Positions 25,199 through 35,267 are shown, counted from the stretch's first letter. The stretch is 64,000 bases of DNA from Exiguobacterium sp. RIT594 (GCF_003339585.1 NZ_QPKF01000006.1:1-64000); one strand, 5' to 3'. Notes: generated from the letters alone by a model not told the origin. Numbers and translations: made by a program.

Positions 25199-25328
25199 GT
25201 GTCGTTTTTGGCACGACCGATTTTCTCGGGCGGAACGCAAGCCGCGCTCGTCTCTGACGACCGGGTCTCGCCTGTTCCTGACGGAAGCAGTGCTTCCTTT
25301 TCCCGTAGAAGTCGGGCGATGAACACAC
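25199..25328 (-). repeat. Structured intergenic element, copy C
   Basis: Read on the minus strand it has the same helix order as copies A and B. The outer stem is GTGT-GTT/AAC-G-ACAC, then GAC/GTC. P1 is TTCT-A-CGGG/CCCG-AGAA. The P2 hairpin is GGAAGC/GCTTCC. P3 is GGAAC...CGAG/CTTG...GTTCC, with apical TCGTC-AGA-GACGA. It is the most diverged copy and carries compensatory changes in several helices. It lies downstream of the symporter terminator, antisense to the flanking genes. Confidence 0.72.
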
Positions 25329-25439
25329 GATACCTTTGTTGAATGGGTTGAATATAAGATTGTAAAAATATATCAAATCACAACGTTTATGAATAAAATA
25401 ATGAATTTATCACGATTATTGAAAATAAGTTGAATAATG

Positions 25440-25467
25440 TTGATATAAAAATTAATATTATTAATAT
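25440..25467 (+). promoter_or_regulatory. Promoter of the DUF2089 operon
   Basis: TTGATA (25440-25445) and TAATAT (25462-25467) have a 16-base spacer within a very AT-rich stretch (25340-25470). Confidence 0.5.
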
Positions 25468-25503
25468 AGAACGTTGGATAGACAACGAAAGGAGGAAAAA
25501 CAA

Positions 25504-25791
25504 GTGAATCTATTTATTCCGTTAATGATCACGATTGGGTTATTTGGTGGACAGTTTTACCTTTCAAGAAAAAGTAATTGGCTCGGAGTGATTATGCCTG
25601 TACTTGTCTTAGTGGCAGGAGCATACATATACTTCTATACAGGAGAGCATTCCGATGACCGTGAATCATTGATTCGGATTGGAACGCTTATGCTGACATC
25701 AATCCTAGTCAGTATGTCAGTGGAAGGGAATAAGTCCCGGAAGAAAAAACTACAACGCGAAAAGGATCGCCTCGATATTCAAGATTTGTAA
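25504..25791 (+). CDS. Small membrane protein upstream of DUF2089 gene
   Basis: The 95-residue protein begins with a GTG codon eight bases after AAAGGAGG. It has three hydrophobic segments (about 1-15, 23-41 and 57-72) and a lysine/arginine-rich tail (NKSRKKKLQREKDR) that should lie in the cytoplasm. I do not recognise a family beyond general likeness to small membrane partners of regulators. It is 20 bases before the DUF2089 gene, so the two are co-transcribed and may be a membrane sensor and its regulator. Confidence 0.75.
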   Translation: MNLFIPLMITIGLFGGQFYLSRKSNWLGVIMPVLVLVAGAYIYFYTGEHSDDRESLIRIGTLMLTSILVSMSVEGNKSRKKKLQREKDRLDIQDL

Positions 25792-25811
25792 GAGAGAAGT
25801 GAGGGAAAACG

Positions 25812-26105
25812 ATGGAACGACAGGATGTACCTGCTTGGGTACTGGCTTTAGAACAAGAACACCTCGAATTCATCCGGAAGTTTGTCTTAAACTCCGGTTC
25901 TTTAAAAGATATGGCATCTTCTTATCAGGTATCCTATCCGACCGTCCGGACGAAGCTAAACCAGTTGATTGAACGAATCGAGTCCGTACAACAAGAGGAC
26001 GTCGAGTTCATCAACATGATCAAGAACCTTGTTCTGGATGAACGGTTAAATCTTGATATCGCGAAAGTCATTATCGATTCTTATCGAAAAGATCAAAAAA
26101 AGTGA
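25812..26105 (+). CDS. DUF2089-type helix-turn-helix protein
   Basis: The 97-residue protein has LALEQEHLEFIRKFVLNSGSLKDMA followed by a helix-turn-helix (SSYQVSYPTVRTKLNQLIERI), like region 4 of ECF sigma factors. This matches the C-terminal domain of DUF2089 proteins without the zinc ribbon. It probably binds DNA. Pairing with a small membrane protein suggests regulation from the membrane, which is inference. Confidence 0.75.
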   Translation: MERQDVPAWVLALEQEHLEFIRKFVLNSGSLKDMASSYQVSYPTVRTKLNQLIERIESVQQEDVEFINMIKNLVLDERLNLDIAKVIIDSYRKDQKK

Positions 26106-26114
26106 ATGAAAACA

Positions 26115-26152
26115 AAAATGAGATCCCCAAGTAAAATCGGCGATCTCATTTT
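26115..26152. terminator. Bidirectional terminator
   Basis: AAAATGAGATC and GATCTCATTTT form an eleven-pair stem between convergent genes. Confidence 0.88.
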
Positions 26153-26155
26153 GCA

Positions 26156-26389
26156 TTATTTCTTGTCGTCCTTTTTTTCCTGTTCTTTCTTGATCATCTT
26201 CTTGGCTGCCATCCGGAAGCGGAAGATGAGGTAGAGACGGTAAAAGTCGACGGCTGCGAACAGCGTCAAGAGGATCGTCCAGAAGTTGAAGACGGTTCCC
26301 GCCTCGATTGAGTTGCTGTACGCGAGGTACATGAACAGAATACCGAAGATGGCATAGAAAAATGCCATGAAGTTTGAACCTTGTCGCAT
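26156..26389 (-). CDS. YdiK-like small membrane protein
   Basis: The 77-residue protein has two helices (about 8-24 and 34-55) and a highly charged lysine-rich tail. Its length and position next to the CPBP-protease gene and groESL match ydiK of B. subtilis. The function is not known. It lies 21 bases after the CPBP gene on the same strand, so the two form an operon facing away from groES. Confidence 0.8.
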   Translation of the reverse strand: MRQGSNFMAFFYAIFGILFMYLAYSNSIEAGTVFNFWTILLTLFAAVDFYRLYLIFRFRMAAKKMIKKEQEKKDDKK

Positions 26390-26410
26390 GAAAACACTAC
26401 CTTTCGTTAA

Positions 26411-27103
26411 TTAAGTCGTTGCGTATAGGGCAAGTACGACGATGCCGTTGTTAAAGACATGGATCGCGATTGGAGCGATGATGCGGCGGGTCTTGACGAA
26501 GACGAGCGAGAAGACGAAACTCATCGCGACGTAAATCAAGAACTTGTTGTCGCCATGGATCAGACCGAAGATGACACCGCTGAGAACGAAGCTGAAGATG
26601 AAGTTCAGTTTCGTCGACAAGTTTCCGAACATGATGTGCCGGAACAGAAACTCTTCCATGATCGGACCTAGCAGGACGACCATGACTTGAAGAATCGGAA
26701 TGACCTGAATGGCCTTCATGATGTCATCCGTATTTTGTGATTTCGCGATGTTTTCAATCCCACCGGACAACCAGGCATCAATCAAGTTGACACTGATTAA
26801 AGAGACATACAGTAAGACAATCCCGATTCCGATCCACTTTAACGTATCCATCGTATCGGTTTGGTTGCCCTCTGCTTTCCACTTCTGCCAGTCAGGACGT
26901 AGACAATAGAAGGAAACGATGACGGCTACGGTAAAGCCAATCGCGAGCCACCAACCGAGAACACTTGGAATTTGGCTTTTTGACAGGAAACTCGGAAAGG
27001 TTGCCGGGACAAGTTGCACGATTAAATAAATCACGATCGGAATGACGTGACGGATTTGCCACTTCTCAGCCATATTAAACGGCAGATTGACGGAATTTTT
27101 CAT
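26411..27103 (-). CDS. CPBP-family intramembrane metalloprotease (YdiL-like)
   Basis: The 230-residue membrane protein has the CPBP (Abi/Rce1) motifs in order: EEFLFRH (motif 1, glutamate pair and arginine), FGLIHGD (motif 2, catalytic histidine) and HVFNNG (motif 3). The family cleaves peptides within membranes; substrates here are unknown. The start is unsure: ATG 27103 has AAAGGAG 14 bases upstream, which is long, and ATG 27073 has none. The longer open frame upstream is unlikely to be coding. Position matches ydiL. Confidence 0.87.
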   Translation of the reverse strand: MKNSVNLPFNMAEKWQIRHVIPIVIYLIVQLVPATFPSFLSKSQIPSVLGWWLAIGFTVAVIVSFYCLRPDWQKWKAEGNQTDTMDTLKWIGIGIVLLYVSLISVNLIDAWLSGGIENIAKSQNTDDIMKAIQVIPILQVMVVLLGPIMEEFLFRHIMFGNLSTKLNFIFSFVLSGVIFGLIHGDNKFLIYVAMSFVFSLVFVKTRRIIAPIAIHVFNNGIVVLALYATT

Positions 27104-27227
27104 CGGGCGGAACACAACTCCTTTGTAATGAAGGTACTGTCCCGATTGTAACAAACAAACCGACCGGGCGCACGAATGGTGATGGTTCAAAGATGTCAAT
27201 TTCGGGAAAACGGATAAGGGTTCGGGC

Positions 27228-27256
27228 TTGAATTCCAACCGGAAACCGTTTAAGAT
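27228..27256 (+). promoter_or_regulatory. SigmaA promoter of groESL
   Basis: TTGAAT (27228-27233) and TAAGAT (27251-27256) are separated by exactly 17 bases. The CIRCE operator begins ten bases downstream. Confidence 0.8.
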
Positions 27257-27265
27257 AAAAATATG

Positions 27266-27292
27266 TTAGCACTCCAATTAAGTGAGTGCTAA
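27266..27292 (+). promoter_or_regulatory. CIRCE operator (HrcA-binding)
   Basis: TTAGCACTC-N9-GAGTGCTAA is a perfect copy of the CIRCE consensus. HrcA binding here represses groESL until heat shock. Confidence 0.98.
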
Positions 27293-27323
27293 AAAACAGT
27301 CATGTTCAAGGAGGATGTTTCGC

Positions 27324-29265
<1,942 letters not shown>

Positions 29266-29580
29266 TCTAGCTATAAAACGGCGCTGATTAGTATGGGTTT
29301 GTAGTTGTACTATATTAGGAAATGCCATTTTATAATTAACTTTCGGGGAGACCCTTTGTAAGTTCTTTGAACTTATAGAGGGTCTTCTTTTTTTACTCTG
29401 TTAGTACAAAATTTCTTTCGAGGTTTATCTTATGCATGATAATTTCTATTGAGTATGAATGAGTATTTTTTGAATTCTTTAAAAAGAATAGTAAATATTT
29501 TTCGGAAAATGTAATTGTAAATCAAGAAAAATATATAATTAAAATCTAATAAACGGCAACGCTTTAAGGGGGGATGAAGA
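29266..29580 (+). other. AT-rich intergenic stretch after groEL
   Basis: This 315-base gap holds the groESL terminator. From about 29400 to 29575 it is much more AT-rich than the surrounding chromosome. No clear promoter, RNA or small reading frame with a ribosome site was found, apart from AAGGGGGG before the next gene. Confidence 0.6.
29348..29393 (+). terminator. Terminator of groESL
   Basis: GACCCT...AGGGTC forms the base and GTAAGTTC/GAACTTAT the upper stem, followed by a T-rich run. Confidence 0.85.
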
Positions 29581-30126
29581 ATGAAGAATAGGATTCATAT
29601 AATGGGTGCTTCGGGATCCGGAACATCCACACTGGGAAAAGCTTTAGCAGAAGTTCTTCCACATAATTCTTTAGATACAGATGATTATTTTTGGATATCT
29701 AAGTTTACTAAACAACGTTCCATACCTGACAGAATAGAAATGCTGAAAAATGACTTGTCGTGTTCCAAACAATGGGTTTTATCTGGAGCAGTTGTAAAGT
29801 GGGGAGAATGCCTAGAGTCTTATTTTGATCTCGTTATTTTCTTATGGGTTCCACCGGAAATCAGACTTGAAAGACTACAGCAACGGGAAATAAATCGGTA
29901 TGGGGAAGAAGTATTACCCGGTGGTAGCAAATATGAACAATCACAAGCCTTTTTGGAATGGGCTGCTCTATATGACAATGCTGGTGTGGAAGTTAGAAGT
30001 AAAGTTTTGCACGAAAAGTGGATGGCTGGATTGTCTTGCCCGATATTAAGAATTGAAGGAGATTATTCAGTTGAAGAATGTGTGACTACGGTTAAGGAGT
30101 ATTTAGATTCGAGGAACTTAATTTAA
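29581..30126 (+). CDS. Kinase-like P-loop NTPase with atypical Walker A
   Basis: The 181-residue protein resembles the adenylate/shikimate-kinase-like P-loop group. The N-terminal loop GASGSGTST (residues 9-17) has threonine where Walker A normally has lysine. LDTDDYFW, WVLSGAV, DLVIFLWVPPEIRLERLQQRE and a C-terminal IEGDYSVEE follow the kinase order. Such proteins are often annotated as adenylate kinases without proof. The gene is distinctly AT-rich against its neighbours and follows an AT-rich gap, which suggests recent transfer. The ATG follows AAGGGGGGATGAAG. Confidence 0.82.
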   Translation: MKNRIHIMGASGSGTSTLGKALAEVLPHNSLDTDDYFWISKFTKQRSIPDRIEMLKNDLSCSKQWVLSGAVVKWGECLESYFDLVIFLWVPPEIRLERLQQREINRYGEEVLPGGSKYEQSQAFLEWAALYDNAGVEVRSKVLHEKWMAGLSCPILRIEGDYSVEECVTTVKEYLDSRNLI

Positions 30127-30204
30127 TCTTGCAATAAAAAGAATTTTCCAACACTTTTTTGTGAAGGGTTTTGTTTGGAAAGTATATAGAAAAGGATGAG
30201 ATTA

Positions 30205-30780
30205 ATGGACCAACTTGAAAAAATCACAATTAAGCCGTTAAAAAATCAGTTCGTAACGATCGTCAACGTAGCTAACGACCTATTTCCCATCATCGGCAAA
30301 ATTATTCCGAGTTTTTCGAATGGAATCTGGTCCTACGAAGAAGAGTTATATGATACTCCATCTGAAATCCGTTTTCCGGATGACAAACTGGATTGGTCTG
30401 CTTATATCGACAGCAGTGAAAAAATCGTCTTGTTGGCCTTCCATGAAGACGCGTGTATCGGACAGGTTCGTCTCGTCAAAGACTGGAACCGGTTTGCCTA
30501 TATTGAAAACATCGCCGTCAAAAAAGATTTTCGGAAAAGCGGGGTCGCTCACTTGTTGCTTGAAGCAGCTGAAACCTGGGCGAAGGAACAATCGTTGATT
30601 GGCTTATCGCTTGAAGCACAAAACGATAATCTGATCGCCTGCCGTTTTTACGTCAAAGAAGGATTTGTTCTTGGTGGAGTCGATACGCTGAAACAGTCTG
30701 CTAATTCAAACATTGATCTGACGCTGTACTGGTATAAACTGTTTGAGAAGACTAAAGGAAATGCCGATGAACAAAGATGA
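30205..30780 (+). CDS. GNAT acetyltransferase, SatA/YyaR-like
   Basis: The 191-residue protein matches the streptothricin acetyltransferase branch of GNATs. It has an AYIENIAVKKDFRKSGVAHLLL acetyl-CoA region, WAKEQSLIGLSLEAQNDNLIACRFYVKEGF, and the family ending LTLYWYKLF. YyaR/SatA enzymes of Bacillus inactivate streptothricin by acetylation. Whether this one does is not shown, as the N-terminal half is more divergent. The ATG at 30205 follows AAAGGATGAG. It overlaps the next gene by 14 bases. Confidence 0.82.
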   Translation: MDQLEKITIKPLKNQFVTIVNVANDLFPIIGKIIPSFSNGIWSYEEELYDTPSEIRFPDDKLDWSAYIDSSEKIVLLAFHEDACIGQVRLVKDWNRFAYIENIAVKKDFRKSGVAHLLLEAAETWAKEQSLIGLSLEAQNDNLIACRFYVKEGFVLGGVDTLKQSANSNIDLTLYWYKLFEKTKGNADEQR

Positions 30781-31702
30781 ATTAATCGCATTAGCGGAAC
30801 AGATGTCGATTGACGAGTATGTGTACGATGAAGAACGGGGTTATTCCACGAGTGAAGGGTCGCCGTCTGACTTGGCGTATGAAACAGCACGGCGTTTTCA
30901 GGATGTTCAAATGCTTCCTGTGTTAATGGACCTGCTTGAACAGACGAAGCGACTAGAAATGAAACAGCATTTCTACTTTATGCTGGGGACGATTGGGATG
31001 AACACAGGTGACGTTCGTGTTGCTGATTTATTGTTGGAACGGTTGGCGCAAGAGACGAAGCCGACACTGATTACAAGTATCCTTGACGAACTGGCGAACC
31101 AGGAACGAGTGGGTGATGCGACGGATATCATCCAGTATGTCGAGGATTCCCGCTCGGCTGTTCGAAATTCGGCGATTGATGCACTCGGCTCCTGTCGGGG
31201 GATTTTAGCAGAAGATGCGTTAATTCGATTTATTACGACCTCCACCGATTCGTTTGAGATCATGAGTGCGAATTTTGTGTTGGCAACGATTGGGACGAAG
31301 CGGGTGATTGCGCATCTGTTACCGCTCCTCGATCATCCGAAAGGTGATGTCCGGCACTCGGCGCTGAATGCCATAAGTGAACTCGGAGACGATAGGTTCC
31401 TGCCAATGTTTATAAAAGGCTTAGAGGATCGGTCGATTGACGTCAAAGCATATGCATTGCTTGGGATTGCGAAACACGGGGATGCCTCCGCCATTCAGCC
31501 GGTCATCAAACGGCTGAAGACCATGTTGAAGCGACAGCGGCAGATTCAAAGTGACGAAGGTTTGGTTGCACTGCGTTTTTTAAATCGCTATCGACAATCG
31601 GATAAGACGATTCCGGTGTTGTTTGACTGGATCGTCACAAAAAAATGGGATGTCCTGTTTGACGACGAGCAACAGTGGTTAAAAAGGAACCATCCAGAGT
31701 GA
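30767..31702 (+). CDS. HEAT-repeat protein
   Basis: The 311-residue soluble protein consists of alpha-helical HEAT/PBS-type repeats from about residue 40 to 260, seen in SRSAVRNSAIDALGS and KGDVRHSALNAISELGDD. Such repeats form a solenoid for protein binding, and no catalytic motif is seen. The ATG at 30767 has AAAGGA seven bases upstream; an ATG two codons earlier is too close. Overlap with the SatA-like gene suggests co-translation. The role is unknown. Confidence 0.8.
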   Translation: MNKDELIALAEQMSIDEYVYDEERGYSTSEGSPSDLAYETARRFQDVQMLPVLMDLLEQTKRLEMKQHFYFMLGTIGMNTGDVRVADLLLERLAQETKPTLITSILDELANQERVGDATDIIQYVEDSRSAVRNSAIDALGSCRGILAEDALIRFITTSTDSFEIMSANFVLATIGTKRVIAHLLPLLDHPKGDVRHSALNAISELGDDRFLPMFIKGLEDRSIDVKAYALLGIAKHGDASAIQPVIKRLKTMLKRQRQIQSDEGLVALRFLNRYRQSDKTIPVLFDWIVTKKWDVLFDDEQQWLKRNHPE

Positions 31703-31704
31703 GA

Positions 31705-31740
31705 GGTGACTTCAGCAACTGTTGGAGTCATCTTTTTTTA
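31705..31740 (+). terminator. Terminator after the HEAT-repeat gene
   Basis: GTGACTTCA and TTGGAGTCAT pair around GCAACTG, followed by a T-run. Confidence 0.75.
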
Positions 31741-31826
31741 TTTATAAAAAAACAAAACTTCATTCTTTACTAATCGTTCTAGAAAGGGTATGATCGGTTT
31801 GTAATCAGAAAACAACTCACCCTTTT

Positions 31827-31842
31827 TAGAACGAACATTCTA
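31827..31842 (+). promoter_or_regulatory. TetR operator upstream of the regulator
   Basis: TAGAACGAACATTCTA is a near-perfect palindrome that recurs at 32484. A related half-site, CGTTCTAGAA, lies near 31775. It probably mediates autorepression. Confidence 0.72.
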
Positions 31843-31887
31843 AAAAACAGCGATGATGGTTTTTGTAACGATTGAAGGAGAAATGAC

Positions 31888-32463
31888 ATGGCTAGAAGTA
31901 AAGAGTTTGACGAAACGGTTGTCTTAAGAAAAGCGATGGAGTTGTTTTGGGAGCAAGGCTACGAAAAAACATCGATGCAGGATTTAGTCGACCGCATGGG
32001 GATCCACCGGAGAAGTATCTACGACACGTTTGGTGACAAACGCTCATTATTCTTGGCGGCTCTGGATGCATATGAAAAATTCATTACGCACGAGATGGAG
32101 ACGATCATTCGACAACAGGATTCGGTTCACGCGGCAATCCGTGATGTGTTCCTGTTCATCCTTCGTTCTTCGGACCAGTATCCAAAAGGATGTCTGTCGG
32201 TCAATGCGGCAGTCGAACTGTCCTTACTCGATCAGGAAATCGACCGGCTAGTAACAGCGATGTTCAACCGGACGGAAGGCATGTTCGAGGAGTTGATCCG
32301 GCATGGACAGCAAAACGGCGAACTGTCGGACGATATCGATCCGGTACAGACGGCGCGTTTTCTGCACAACAATCTGATTGGTCTGCGCGTGTTGATCAAA
32401 ACGAACTACAGTCAAAAAGAATTAGAAAGTATCATCACCCTGGCACTTAAAGTGCTGGACTGA
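31888..32463 (+). CDS. TetR/AcrR-family transcriptional repressor
   Basis: The 191-residue protein has the TetR DNA-binding domain at residues 6-55 (AMELFWEQGYEKTSMQDLVDRMGIHRRSIYDTFGDKRSLF), followed by an all-helical ligand domain. GAAGGAG precedes the ATG by seven bases. Two copies of the TAGAACGWWCATTCTA palindrome, before this gene and before the hydrolase gene, suggest it represses itself and the hydrolase-reductase-SDR genes. The inducer is unknown; reactive or hydrophobic compounds are likely given the target genes. Confidence 0.9.
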   Translation: MARSKEFDETVVLRKAMELFWEQGYEKTSMQDLVDRMGIHRRSIYDTFGDKRSLFLAALDAYEKFITHEMETIIRQQDSVHAAIRDVFLFILRSSDQYPKGCLSVNAAVELSLLDQEIDRLVTAMFNRTEGMFEELIRHGQQNGELSDDIDPVQTARFLHNNLIGLRVLIKTNYSQKELESIITLALKVLD

Positions 32464-32483
32464 CTTTCTTTTTTTACTCATTC

Positions 32484-32499
32484 TAGAACGTTCATTCTA
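32484..32499 (+). promoter_or_regulatory. TetR operator upstream of the hydrolase gene
   Basis: TAGAACGTTCATTCTA differs from the site at 31827 only in the central two bases. Both are followed by AAAAACAGC-like sequence, so the duplicated control region is longer than the palindrome. Confidence 0.75.
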
Positions 32500-32534
32500 A
32501 AAACAGCTTTACTATTTTAAGGAGGAAAATAATC

Positions 32535-33383
32535 ATGACTACGACTCAACTACCAACACAATCACAATTTATCGAAGCAGCAGGAACACGTTACGCGTAC
32601 CGGACAATGGGACAGACGGAAGGAACGCCAGTCGTCCTGTTCGTCCATTTCAGAGGAACGATGGAAAACTGGGATCCGAAATTGCTGGCACCGCTCGCCG
32701 CAGCCCGTCCTGTCATCCTGTTTGACAACAAAGGGGTCGGGGAAACGAATGGTGAAACACCGGAAAGCGTAAGCGAGATGGCACAAGATGCCATCGCCTT
32801 CATTCAGGCACTCGGACATGACCAAGTTGATATCCTCGGATTTTCGATCGGCGGTATGGTGGCACAGGAAGTCGCTCTTCAAGCACCGAACCTCGTCCGG
32901 AAAATGGTTTTGGCCGGTACGTCACCGGAAGCGGGCGTCAATCCGCACCCTGAAATTTTTGAGCGGATGAACCGTCACGGAGGAACAGAAGAAGACGGTA
33001 TCAACGATTTTATGTTCTTCTTTTACGGACCGACGGAGACAAGCCGGACAGCCGGTATGGCGTCGCTCGAAAGAATTTTCAGTCAGAAACAGTTCGACAG
33101 TTCGGATCAGGTGAAAGCAGCACAAATGCAATCGGTCGCCAAATGGGCGCAGCAAAAACCGGAAGAGGATTATGAATGGTTACGGACGATCAAACATCCT
33201 GTCCTCGTGACGAACGGAATTGAAGACGTGATGGTTCCGACGAAAAACAGTTATATTCTGGCGGAAAAAATGCCGAATGCCCAGTTAATCATTTATCCGG
33301 ATTCCGGACACGGTCATTTGTTCCAGTTCCCTGAACTGTTTGCCGCACACGTCAACTTATTCCTGGATTCAGATGCGATTTAA
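32535..33383 (+). CDS. Alpha/beta hydrolase
   Basis: The 282-residue protein has the alpha/beta-hydrolase fold with nucleophile elbow GFSIGG (Ser at about residue 102), the acid in NGIEDVMVP and the catalytic histidine in SGHGHLF. It resembles the haloperoxidase/esterase group. TTAAGGAGG gives a strong ribosome site. The TetR operator lies 36 bases upstream. The substrate is unknown; ester or lactone hydrolysis is plausible. Confidence 0.88.
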   Translation: MTTTQLPTQSQFIEAAGTRYAYRTMGQTEGTPVVLFVHFRGTMENWDPKLLAPLAAARPVILFDNKGVGETNGETPESVSEMAQDAIAFIQALGHDQVDILGFSIGGMVAQEVALQAPNLVRKMVLAGTSPEAGVNPHPEIFERMNRHGGTEEDGINDFMFFFYGPTETSRTAGMASLERIFSQKQFDSSDQVKAAQMQSVAKWAQQKPEEDYEWLRTIKHPVLVTNGIEDVMVPTKNSYILAEKMPNAQLIIYPDSGHGHLFQFPELFAAHVNLFLDSDAI

Positions 33384-33416
33384 GCAGTGGTCAAAACAGA
33401 CGAAGGAGGATTTATC

Positions 33417-34418
33417 ATGAAAGCAGCTCAAATCACGAAGTATTCCAAAGTAATCGAAGCACACGTCAATGAAGTGCCCGTTCCGGATATTCAAGACCAT
33501 GAAGTCTTGATCAAGGTGAAAGCAGCCGCAATCAATCCCCTCGAGATGCTGATCATGACGGGAAGCGTCAAGCTGATTCAAGATTACAGCTTTCCGTTGA
33601 CGATCGGGAATGAACTGGCGGGTGTCGTCGAGAAAGTCGGGAAGAAGGTAACCGGATTTTCGGTCGGGGATGATGTCTATACGCGTCTGCCGATTGAAAA
33701 AATTGGTGCCATCGCTGAATATGCAGCAGTTGCAGCGTCCGCGATTGCTTTGATGCCAAAGAATCTATCGTACGAAGAAGCGGCAGCAGTCGCCCTGACC
33801 GGACTGACGGCCTATCAGGGATTACATGAAGAATTAAACGTTCAAGCGGGAAAAACGATTTTCATTCCGGGTGGATCCGGCAGTTTCGGTCAAATGGCGG
33901 TTCCGCTTGCGAAGAGACTCGGATTAAAAGTGATTGTCAGCGGAAATGCCGAGTCCCGTGACCGGACGATGCAGCTCGGTGCCGATCAGTACCTGGATTA
34001 CGCGACTCAAAACTATGAAGACCTTTTGACGAACGTCGATTATGTCATCGATACGCTTGGACCAAAGGAGTTCAAAAAGGAACTTAGCATCCTCAAACGG
34101 GGAGGACGGTTGCTGTCGCTGCGGACCGGACCAAACAAACGATTCGCGAAGGATCGGAAGTTTCCATTTTGGAAACAAACATTGTTTTCACTCGCCGGTG
34201 CCGGTTATGATCGGGCGGCAAAAAAACAGGGTGTCGAATACCGGTTCATCTTCGTCCGTGCAGACGGGACGCAATTAAGAGCCATCACCCAAATCGTCGA
34301 AGCCAATCAGATTGTCCCGGCCCTTCACCCGCAACGCTTTACGATTGAGCAGGTCAATGAAGCATTGAAGCTGGTCGCGACCGGACGTCCAAAAGGAAAG
34401 GTCATGATTACGTTTTGA
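33417..34418 (+). CDS. NADP-dependent quinone oxidoreductase-like MDR protein
   Basis: The 333-residue protein belongs to the zinc-free quinone-reductase branch of the medium-chain dehydrogenases. It has AAAINPLEMLIMTG, IGNELAGVVEKVG, and the NADP-binding FIPGGSGSFGQMAVPLAKRLG near residue 145. It probably reduces quinones or enones with NADPH. AAGGAGG precedes the ATG at 33417; upstream in-frame codons are not conserved in character. It follows the hydrolase gene by 33 bases. Confidence 0.88.
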   Translation: MKAAQITKYSKVIEAHVNEVPVPDIQDHEVLIKVKAAAINPLEMLIMTGSVKLIQDYSFPLTIGNELAGVVEKVGKKVTGFSVGDDVYTRLPIEKIGAIAEYAAVAASAIALMPKNLSYEEAAAVALTGLTAYQGLHEELNVQAGKTIFIPGGSGSFGQMAVPLAKRLGLKVIVSGNAESRDRTMQLGADQYLDYATQNYEDLLTNVDYVIDTLGPKEFKKELSILKRGGRLLSLRTGPNKRFAKDRKFPFWKQTLFSLAGAGYDRAAKKQGVEYRFIFVRADGTQLRAITQIVEANQIVPALHPQRFTIEQVNEALKLVATGRPKGKVMITF

Positions 34419-34444
34419 AGAGATATCGAAAAGGAGACACCGTC

Positions 34445-35227
34445 ATGCAGAAAACGGTTTTGATTACAGGGGCATCAGGGGGGATCGGTAAAGAATTAGC
34501 CGATCGGTTTGCTCAAGATGGGTACAACATGGTACTCGTCGCTCGTAATGAAGCAAAGATTTTGGAACTTGCGACGGACTATCAGATGACGCATGGTGTC
34601 GACGTGACCGTCATCGCTAAAGACGTCGCAACACCTGGTGTCCCACAGGAAATATTTAATGAGCTGCAACAGAAAAAGATTCACGTCGACTATTTAATTA
34701 ACAATGCTGGATTCGGGCTGTACGGAGCATTTTTAGAAACGGATCTTGAGCAGGAAATGAATATGATTGAAGTCAACATCAAGGCCGTGACCGTCATGAC
34801 CAAACTGTTTTTACCCGGTATGGTGCAACGAAACCGAGGCGGTGTCATGAATGTCTCTTCAATGGTCGGATTTTTCCCGGGACCGTTGATGTCGGTCTAC
34901 CACGCCACGAAGTCGTACGTCTTATCGTTCACAGAAGCACTCGAAAATGAAGTGAGCGGTACAAATGTAACCGTAACAGCACTTTGTCCGGGACTGACCG
35001 CCACCGGCTTCGTCGACCGTGCCGGCATGGGGAAATCGAACATGCTTCAAGGTAAAGTAATGGAGGCGGGGCGCGTCGCGGAGATCGGATACCGTGGATT
35101 TTTGAAGGGACAGACGCTGATCATTCCGGGCACACAAAATCGAATCATTTCGTTCATTCCGCGTTTGTTGCCGCGTAAACGGCTTACCCGGATGATCCGG
35201 AAAATGCAGGATGGATCAACAACATAA
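34445..35227 (+). CDS. Short-chain dehydrogenase/reductase
   Basis: The 260-residue SDR has the cofactor loop TGASGGIGKELA, NNAGFG, the catalytic serine in NVSSMVGFF and YHATKSY with catalytic Tyr and Lys. The spacing is normal for classical SDRs. AAAGGAG lies nine bases before the ATG at 34445. It closes the TetR-controlled set of hydrolase, quinone reductase and SDR, which together look like a detoxification or carbonyl-reduction unit. Confidence 0.88.
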   Translation: MQKTVLITGASGGIGKELADRFAQDGYNMVLVARNEAKILELATDYQMTHGVDVTVIAKDVATPGVPQEIFNELQQKKIHVDYLINNAGFGLYGAFLETDLEQEMNMIEVNIKAVTVMTKLFLPGMVQRNRGGVMNVSSMVGFFPGPLMSVYHATKSYVLSFTEALENEVSGTNVTVTALCPGLTATGFVDRAGMGKSNMLQGKVMEAGRVAEIGYRGFLKGQTLIIPGTQNRIISFIPRLLPRKRLTRMIRKMQDGSTT

Positions 35228-35267
35228 CTAGTGTAATAAGCGGTAGATCAATCATCGCTTGCATACG

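Noticed and set aside
27282-27323. Longer N-terminus for GroES
   Set aside because: The extension overlaps CIRCE, and GroES proteins begin at the ATG at 27324.
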